Below are positions 14,278 to 18,751 of a DNA stretch of 18,751 bases, one piece after another. Within the stretch, counting starts at the first letter, position 1, and every line of letters starts with the position of its first letter. The translations under genes and the position numbers were made by a program. Source of the DNA: Planctomycetaceae bacterium. GTDB lineage: Bacteria; Planctomycetota; Planctomycetia; Pirellulales; Pirellulaceae. A model generated the notes under the pieces. It saw only the letters and a program-made list of their open reading frames with translations, ran no database searches and was not told where the DNA came from. The stretch is from positions 1 to 18,751 of the forward strand of contig PKCQ01000012.1 in the NCBI GenBank assembly GCA_002862265.1, in the 5' to 3' direction.

Positions 14278-15321
14278 CTAATCGCGACGTAGACTGTTCC
14301 TTTTTCGACTCATGGCTGAAAAGATCGCAATGCCGCAAAAAATTGGAAGTGACGATGGCTCGGGAACTGCTGCAGAGACTCCGTCGTAATAAGTTTCATT
14401 AATGCCGGGCAAGGCTATTACACGAAACCCGCTCCCGGGGTTGTTTTCCAAAGTCGGATATCGATCAAGCCGGGTGGATGATTGCAAAAACCAACTCGAG
14501 CTACTCCAATAGCCGCCGCGTAACCCTCGGTTTGCCCAAACGTCAGAGTTGGTGAAATCTACGCTAGTCTCTTCCCATTCGTCAACGTTGCCGTTCATAC
14601 CCACAATACCATATGCGTTCGCACCACCGGCCAGTGTTACATCCGCAGGACCACCTAGCGGCGCTGCGGGATGGCCGTATACGGCCGTGTTTCCGGCCGA
14701 GTCACTCACCACTGTTGTAGGGATGTCGCCAGTTAAGGTGGCATACTGCTGCCAGTTAGCGGACACGGGGTCGAAGTAAGCTGCTTTGTACCACTCGTCG
14801 ACAGAGGGGAGAGCATAAACAGCTTTTGAATTACGGTAGGGGTTCGTTGGATCGTATCCATCGTCGCCGCTTGTCCAAAGCTCGTTAAGGTCTCCAATCC
14901 CGCTGTCGTGTGCGAATTTATAGGCAGCTGAGTATCCCTTACTGGTATTCATCCAATTCACAAAACGGGCCGCTTCCAACCATGAAATCCCCGTCGCTGC
15001 TACGTTAGGACCATTGGCAGGATAGGTGCTATTACTTGAATGCGTGATAGTCAGATTGTTACTTTCGCCAAAGATCGCGTTGTACTTGTCAATCAAGCCT
15101 CGGCGGATTTCGTACTTTCCTATTTCGTATTCATAAAATACCGAACCAGTTGGGCGTTGACCAGGATGGACGTCGGCCACATTACTTGTATCCCCGATCG
15201 TCACAAATTCCATAGTGAACGCGTTGCTGCCCGATCCGAAAACAATGATTCCTGCTTGGGCTTCAGAACAAATCAATGCATTAAGCGAGGCGAGAAGAAT
15301 TAAAACGGTTCTAAAAGACAT
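14278..15321 (-). CDS. PEP-CTERM protein with FGE-sulfatase (SUMF1-like) fold
   Basis: 347 residues. Signal peptide at 1-23 (TVLILLASLNALICSEAQA). Residues about 36-303 show the formylglycine-generating-enzyme fold: YEIGKYEIRRG at 65-75, SWLEAARFVNWMN at 113-125, LPSVDEWYKAAYF at 171-183, GIVGMNGNVDEWEE at 238-251, LRGGYWSSSSWF at 268-279 and GSGFRVI at 296-302. The C-terminus has the PEP-CTERM sorting tag: VPEP at 319-322, a hydrophobic stretch to about 338 and the basic tail RKRNSLRR. Such tags direct processing by an exosortase at the outer surface. The only cysteines are Cys18 and Cys329, both outside the fold, so it lacks the catalytic cysteine pair of true aerobic FGE and is probably a binding or structural protein. 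It lies between two IS ends. Confidence 0.88.
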   Translation of the reverse strand: MSFRTVLILLASLNALICSEAQAGIIVFGSGSNAFTMEFVTIGDTSNVADVHPGQRPTGSVFYEYEIGKYEIRRGLIDKYNAIFGESNNLTITHSSNSTYPANGPNVAATGISWLEAARFVNWMNTSKGYSAAYKFAHDSGIGDLNELWTSGDDGYDPTNPYRNSKAVYALPSVDEWYKAAYFDPVSANWQQYATLTGDIPTTVVSDSAGNTAVYGHPAAPLGGPADVTLAGGANAYGIVGMNGNVDEWEETSVDFTNSDVWANRGLRGGYWSSSSWFLQSSTRLDRYPTLENNPGSGFRVIALPGINETYYDGVSAAVPEPSSLPIFCGIAIFSAMSRKRNSLRRD

Positions 15322-16063
15322 TTTGTATTGCTTTTTCGAACTTGGGCATCCGGCAGGTCCGATTTGTTAGAACCTTGCTGCTCGTCAGCCGAAAAGCAGA
15401 CTACCTGCTCAAAGTGCGTGCACGACCACACAGTATATTTAGTGACGTTTAGTGCTAAAGGCTTTTCTATGCAAAACTTAATACTCTCGGTTCGATCGTG
15501 AAATTAATGACTAGTTAGTAAATATTTTACAGTTCCCGCTGTACGACCCAGTCGGCTCAGCATGCGTGAACCATCACCTTCACGTCGTACCGTCTCAATA
15601 GCAGTCTTGAAAAACTGCTTCGCTCAACTTTCTTATTAGATGCACACTTGCGTTCTGAAAACTCATGCTTTTGCTCCTCTCGATTGCATTGTCAGCAGAA
15701 ACGTCCGAATTCGATCGTTATGTTTTAACGATGGTGTTGGACAAATGTTGTGTCTGCACCTGGCATGAAAATGAATGTTTGGATGCTGTTTTACGACTTA
15801 ACTCGCAGCCATAGCGTTTACAGTTATCAACGCAGGTAACCAAGATTAAGTAAGTGAATTGCAAGAAGCACCACGGCGGCTGCGTCTTCTTCCACGTGGA
15901 CAAGATGCAGATTTACCGAATGCTAATGCATAAGCATCTCTTAGGTGCATCGCTATCCAACTCCGAGCTACACCAAACAACCATCTCGAATTTAGATCGT
16001 GGATTGCAAACGCAAAAATACATTGACTGGACTCGGTACCGTCAATTGTTTGGGCTGCTAGAG
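15322..16063. other. Long intergenic region between PEP-CTERM gene and second IS left end
   Basis: 742 bases with no convincing gene. It contains a tandem CACTAAA repeat upstream of the PEP-CTERM gene. A GTG-started 80-codon plus frame at 15854-16096 has an unremarkable composition and runs across the IS end at 16064, so it is at best a truncated gene. A 61-codon minus frame (15718-15903) overlaps it and is rejected. No RNA gene was recognised. Confidence 0.5.
15432..15454 (-). promoter_or_regulatory. Candidate promoter with tandem CACTAAA operator-like repeats
   Basis: On the minus strand CACTAAA-CGT-CACTAAA (10-base period, 15454 to 15438) lies directly before TATACT (15437-15432), a reasonable -10. 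The repeats fill exactly the 17-base spacer expected between -10 and -35; no good -35 is seen, as expected for an activated promoter. It would serve the PEP-CTERM gene with a leader of about 100 bases. Confidence 0.4.
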
Positions 16064-16106
16064 TGCTCCCCTAAAACAGATTCGTGTGTTGTGTGAAAGA
16101 TCTTAC

Positions 16107-16112
16107 AAGGAG
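16107..16112 (+). promoter_or_regulatory. Ribosome binding site of orfA
   Basis: AAGGAG lies 7 bases before the ATG at 16120. It fixes the orfA start and rejects the upstream in-frame start at 16084. Confidence 0.65.
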
Positions 16113-16119
16113 AGCTTCC

Positions 16120-16494
16120 ATGAACAGAAAGCCAGAAAGACAAAAGCCTGAACCTCTCGTACAAACACTCCAGAGGGGGCAAGCGATGGTTTCGGCCGGA
16201 ACATCGGAAACAGAAGTATTCGAGAGGCTTGAGATCACTGAGTCCACCTGGAAGAGATGGAACAGCCAGTACGGCGGAATCAAGTCTGATGAAGCCAAGC
16301 GACTACTTGGGCTTGATACAGAGAAACAGCGTTTCGAGGAAATGTTCGCTATGGCAGGGCTGGATAAGCGTATTTTGAAGACCGCTCTGGAGGCAACTAC
16401 TGGGCCCCCCACTGCGACGCGAAGCAGTCAGTCACGCAAAAGACTTGCGTCGTATCGCAGCGTCGAGCATTCGCATCTCGCAGTGCGGCTTTAA
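16120..16494 (+). CDS. IS3-family transposase OrfA (degenerate, shifted C-terminus)
   Basis: 124 residues from the ATG at 16120. OrfA is the helix-turn-helix DNA-binding partner of the IS3 transposase. Residues about 14-46 form the HTH region, ending in the hallmark STWKRWNSQYGGIKSDEAKR (42-61). GLDKRILKTALEA follows at about 84-96. Related OrfA proteins end LDKRILKEALEGN; here a missing G in the CTGGAGGCAAC stretch (GAGGGCAAC expected) would explain why the frame reads ALEATTGPP and continues about 28 extra residues before stopping. The usual KLxxENxRLKxLVA leucine-zipper block is replaced by the poorly matching LDTEKQRFEEMFAMAG, another sign of decay. Orientation and family match the element ending at 14198, but its OrfA C-terminus is of a different subtype, so the two are not halves of one copy. 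Confidence 0.7.
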   Translation: MNRKPERQKPEPLVQTLQRGQAMVSAGTSETEVFERLEITESTWKRWNSQYGGIKSDEAKRLLGLDTEKQRFEEMFAMAGLDKRILKTALEATTGPPTATRSSQSRKRLASYRSVEHSHLAVRL

Positions 16495-16769
16495 GTCCAG
16501 TCGCTGCGCTCCCTACATTTAATCCGGCACACCGAACTTATCGGACAAAGGGGACACTGCAGGGCTACACCCGGATTCTTGGCTACGTAAGAAACTCGGC
16601 ATCGAGTCGCTGACGCTTGTATCGACACTGGGAGCTTAGCGATCGAGCAATTTCTGATCGGTGCGTCCCGCTTCATAGTCCTCAGATAGGCTCGCGAGTG
16701 TTGCCTTGCCCATTTTTAGTTGTGGTGGCTACGATGTCAGTGGTTTGTATGCCAGCTCCAATCACTCCC

Positions 16770-17651
16770 TTATTGTTTGATCTCGTTTGCCAATGATCCT
16801 ATGGTCCATAATATGAAGAGGAATTGGATTGCGATCGCGACAATGATGAACAATCCTAAAGTGTCCAAACGAAAAATCACCATAACCACACCTCTGAAAT
16901 AGAGGTCCCACCATTTTTCTAAAACGCTTGTGTAGCGTTTTGTCCAATCGCACAAATGACATCTATTCCGAGATCTCAAGACTTTGCCGCAACTAGGGCA
17001 AAATCCCTTTCGCTCGAAATTTCGTGGAAATCTCTTAGCGTCATATCCGAGCCATCCCTCCACAAATCCGTCATACCAGAAGCCGTACCAGAAAGGTATC
17101 GGTAAGCACGTCACCACCACGGAAATAAGGCGGAGCGTATGCGGCATGGGGCGTTTATGGCCCTTATTTAACCGAAGATACTCTTCGTAATCTGAATTTA
17201 GGTTGAGTTGTTTTTCTGCACCTTTTCTCGCTGCCTTTAACTCTTCCTTTTCCTTCAACCTTTTTTCTTTGGCTGCGAACCTCTGCTTGATGTTCACCCA
17301 AAGTGATTCGAAAAAGCCTTTACTGCGGGGGCGAGTTTTTGCAAAGGCAGGGGGCGGAGGAGGTATAAGCGGTCGCGGTCGAGTTGATACCTCCTTCGCC
17401 CTTCGAGTATCAACAGCAGGTTGTTCGGAGACGCTGAGGAATTGTGAACTCGGTTTGAACGAACCAACTAAGCCTCGGCGGATTGGGGTAGTCGGTAACA
17501 CCTCACCATTGGCAATCATCGATGTGAGTTTCGTTTTTACGAATGGCCCCTGAATTCCATTGGAAGATTTCACGTACCAGCCAACCTCATCCAAACGCTT
17601 CAAAAGCTTTCTAACATAATCAACAGAAAACTCTTTCCCCCCCCCTTTCAC
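16770..17651 (-). CDS. GYF_2-domain membrane protein with zinc ribbon, main part of a frameshifted gene
   Basis: 293 residues as read from a GTG at 17651 that immediately follows an in-frame stop and has no ribosome site, so this start is probably artificial. Domains: GYF_2 at about 25-71 (WYVKSSNGIQGPFVKTKL), a proline-rich linker with PPPPP at 97-101, a basic coiled-coil-like stretch 110-150, a hydrophobic segment 172-196 (RLISVVVTCLPIPFWYGFWY), a CPSC...CHLC zinc ribbon at Cys218, 221, 231 and 234, and a second membrane segment 264-286. GYF_2 domains bind proline-rich peptides. The 130 bases upstream encode a further GYF_2 domain in the other frame, joined at a G9 run (17637-17645). With eight G the gene would encode 331 residues with tandem GYF_2 domains. 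Function unknown. Confidence 0.75.
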   Translation of the reverse strand: MKGGGKEFSVDYVRKLLKRLDEVGWYVKSSNGIQGPFVKTKLTSMIANGEVLPTTPIRRGLVGSFKPSSQFLSVSEQPAVDTRRAKEVSTRPRPLIPPPPPAFAKTRPRSKGFFESLWVNIKQRFAAKEKRLKEKEELKAARKGAEKQLNLNSDYEEYLRLNKGHKRPMPHTLRLISVVVTCLPIPFWYGFWYDGFVEGWLGYDAKRFPRNFERKGFCPSCGKVLRSRNRCHLCDWTKRYTSVLEKWWDLYFRGVVMVIFRLDTLGLFIIVAIAIQFLFILWTIGSLANEIKQ

Positions 17652-17766
17652 CTTGGGTTATGCGAGCATTCGTAGGTATCTCATTAGCATTTAGAAGTAC
17701 CCGAAGTTGCGATTCGGTAAACGGACCGCTTATTTTTTGGTTGATTCTTATGAAGTACCGACTCAT
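17620..17766 (-). pseudogene. First GYF_2 domain of the same gene, separated by a frameshift at G9
   Basis: ATG at 17766 starts MSRYFIRINQKISGPFTESQ, a clear GYF_2 pattern (xYxI...GPFTxxQLRxLL), and continues to NARITQGERGG. It then enters the run of nine G and stops after 48 residues at 17620-17622. With one G fewer it continues without interruption into KEFSVDYVRKLLKRLDEVGW and the second GYF_2 domain. This makes 17766 the likely true start. The region before the ATG has only a weak ribosome site (AGCAGAAC). Confidence 0.65.
17637..17645. repeat. Nine-base C/G homopolymer inside a coding region
   Basis: C9 on the plus strand (G9 in the coding sense) is the longest mononucleotide run noticed in the window and lies exactly where the two GYF_2 domain frames meet. 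Such tracts are prone to slippage in replication and in sequencing. Confidence 0.8.
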
Positions 17767-17921
17767 GTTCTGCTAGCTTCTGTGATGTTATTTCGGACAT
17801 GCTGTAAGACCACCTCGTCTTGATCCTGCCCCAATTTTGCTAACAGAGGTCTTATTGTGGCTTTGATTTCCTAAAAAAGTGTGCAGGTGGAAATACTTGT
17901 ATAGTAGTGAATCGTGGTGAG

Positions 17922-18671
17922 TCATAGCTGATGATCCCCTTTTGCGCCCGCGAGCTTCAGGATTTTTTCCCATAGTTCATAACGCTTCGGAGAGTCTTTT
18001 TTCAGCTGGGGCAATTTTCCGGCATCGAGGCAGCCTGCATATAACATGGCAAATTCAGCAAGATCCTCGTGAGCCACACCATCACCGTATCGGGATACGG
18101 AAACTTTATCAGCCTTCAATGCGAGGCTCCATTGTTCGAGAATGTCTGCCTGCTGAGCGCGAGCGCGCTGTTCCATGACATGACCGGCTTCATGCATGTA
18201 CACGGCTGGACCGGCTTGTGGAATGATATTCAGATAATTTTGCGATCCGTGTGCGGCAGCACCATTTAGGGTCTTGTAGATGGCGATACCGTCTTTCCCC
18301 GGCTCCGATACAATTGCAAAGGCTCGTCGGTACAAAGGAGGCAGTTTTTCCAACTTGGCTGCGACATCAGCCAAACTTGTTTTTGACTGATCTTCGATTG
18401 AAATGCGGAAATCAGTTTTGCCCAAAGATACCAGCCAGGTTTTCCCCGGTGACTGCCCACGTTTTAAAGCTATGACGTTTGGCCCGGAGACAATCTTCAG
18501 CTTGTCAGTATTCTTTAATCCAGCCTTCAGGCAATATTGCTTGTAATCATTCACAAGGTACTTCTTGTCCTGTGCACTGGCATCTGTGTCGATGAAAACC
18601 AATGCAATGGAAAGTGCTAAAGCTGTTTTTAATAACATCTGAGATCTCGGGGGCAAATTCTTTTTTATCAT
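17922..18671 (-). CDS. Exported putative zinc metallopeptidase (HEAGH motif)
   Basis: 249 residues from the ATG at 18671; a TTG at 18677 and an ATG at 18638 are alternatives, and the last gives the most compact signal peptide. The signal peptide is KTALALSIALVFIDTDASA (about 15-33). The zincin motif MHEAGHVMEQ at 159-168 supplies His160, Glu161 and His164. HEDLAEFAMLYAG at 201-213 resembles the EDFAE segment that gives the third zinc ligand in lethal-factor-like and related peptidases; Glu206 is the likely ligand. The length and layout (small N-terminal beta domain, then helical catalytic part) fit single-domain secreted peptidases, but the substrate and family are unknown. The glycine-linked FRISIEDQSKTSLADVAAKL region is unassigned. 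It lies 155 bases from the GYF_2 gene on the same strand. Confidence 0.75.
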   Translation of the reverse strand: MIKKNLPPRSQMLLKTALALSIALVFIDTDASAQDKKYLVNDYKQYCLKAGLKNTDKLKIVSGPNVIALKRGQSPGKTWLVSLGKTDFRISIEDQSKTSLADVAAKLEKLPPLYRRAFAIVSEPGKDGIAIYKTLNGAAAHGSQNYLNIIPQAGPAVYMHEAGHVMEQRARAQQADILEQWSLALKADKVSVSRYGDGVAHEDLAEFAMLYAGCLDAGKLPQLKKDSPKRYELWEKILKLAGAKGDHQL

Positions 18672-18751
18672 CCTCAAGCTTCATCACTCGGCAAGCTTGT
18701 GTTTTCATCGCATTGTATCTGGCAATGCAGCAGCATGTTGGAAAGTAAGTC

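Larger units (their letters stand above)
16064..16500 (+). mobile_element. Second IS3-family element, left end and orfA; right part decayed or absent
   Basis: The left terminal repeat TGCTCCCCTAAAACAGATTC starts with TG at 16064 and matches the reverse complement of the right end at 14198. orfA follows with a good ribosome site. Beyond it, fragments such as LRREAVSHA (frame 3, after 16400) and VSQRRA (about 16450-16470) hint at the beginning of orfB in shifting frames. No transposase core or right repeat was found, so the end is uncertain, somewhere between 16500 and 16650. Confidence 0.65.

Noticed and set aside
15854..16096. Plus-strand frame of 80 codons before the second IS
   Set aside because: No recognised motif, weak ribosome site, and the frame runs across the IS end at 16064. 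It could be a truncated gene but is not supportable.
13199..16500. One IS element split in two by a rearrangement
   Set aside because: Tempting because one piece has the right half and the other the left half, but the OrfA C-termini belong to different subtypes, so two separate elements fit better.
16491..16676. Minus-strand frame of 61 codons
   Set aside because: Lies in decayed IS sequence with no protein-like features.
1..18751. CRISPR arrays, tRNA or rRNA genes, integrase-linked attachment sites
   Set aside because: No regularly spaced direct repeats, cloverleaf-like sequence, rRNA segments or phage integrase were seen on reading both strands.

Overview
The window most resembles the genome of a planctomycete of the Pirellulaceae (Rhodopirellula-like) type. 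This is an inference from gene content. The supporting features are a twin-arginine-exported Gfo/Idh/MocA oxidoreductase, a DUF6807 (PmoA-like) secreted protein, a CE15 glucuronoyl esterase, a PEP-CTERM protein with a sulfatase-modifying-factor fold, GYF_2-domain membrane proteins, IS3-family remnants, many exported proteins and many starts with weak Shine-Dalgarno sequences. No rRNA, tRNA, CRISPR array or phage module was seen.

Layout. 1-1454 (minus) is the N-terminal part of an SLC13 permease with two RCK_C domains, cut by the window edge. 1455-1957 is a divergent spacer with a weak broken coding frame. 1958-3080 (plus) holds an unrecognised exported protein and a small downstream frame; both look disrupted by one-base lesions in A runs. 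3220-6533 (minus) holds a TPR membrane protein, an orphan LolD/MacB-type ABC ATPase and a His-rich lipoprotein. 6841-7491 (plus) is an exported MsrA, convergent with a two-domain rhodanese-type sulfurtransferase (7593-8447). 8553-12714 looks like a carbohydrate-processing locus: CE15 esterase (minus), divergent DUF6807 protein and Gfo/Idh oxidoreductase (plus).

12993-16650 is an insertion-sequence scar. A small DUF4177-like gene is frameshifted and then fused to an IS3-family remnant whose OrfB has lost the first catalytic Asp. This remnant ends at 14198. A PEP-CTERM protein with a cysteine-free FGE-like fold follows (14278-15321, minus). A second, related IS3 left end with orfA starts at 16064. 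The two terminal repeats match, so the PEP-CTERM gene lies between the right end of one IS and the left end of another.

16770-17766 (minus) encodes a tandem-GYF_2, zinc-ribbon membrane protein whose two GYF domains are split by a +1 frameshift exactly at a run of nine G. 17922-18671 (minus) encodes an exported putative HEAGH zinc metallopeptidase.

The most notable feature overall is the set of four candidate one-base lesions at or beside short homopolymers (near 2792, 2951, 13120 and 17637). They may be real decay, phase-variable tracts or consensus errors. Reads over these positions would separate the options.
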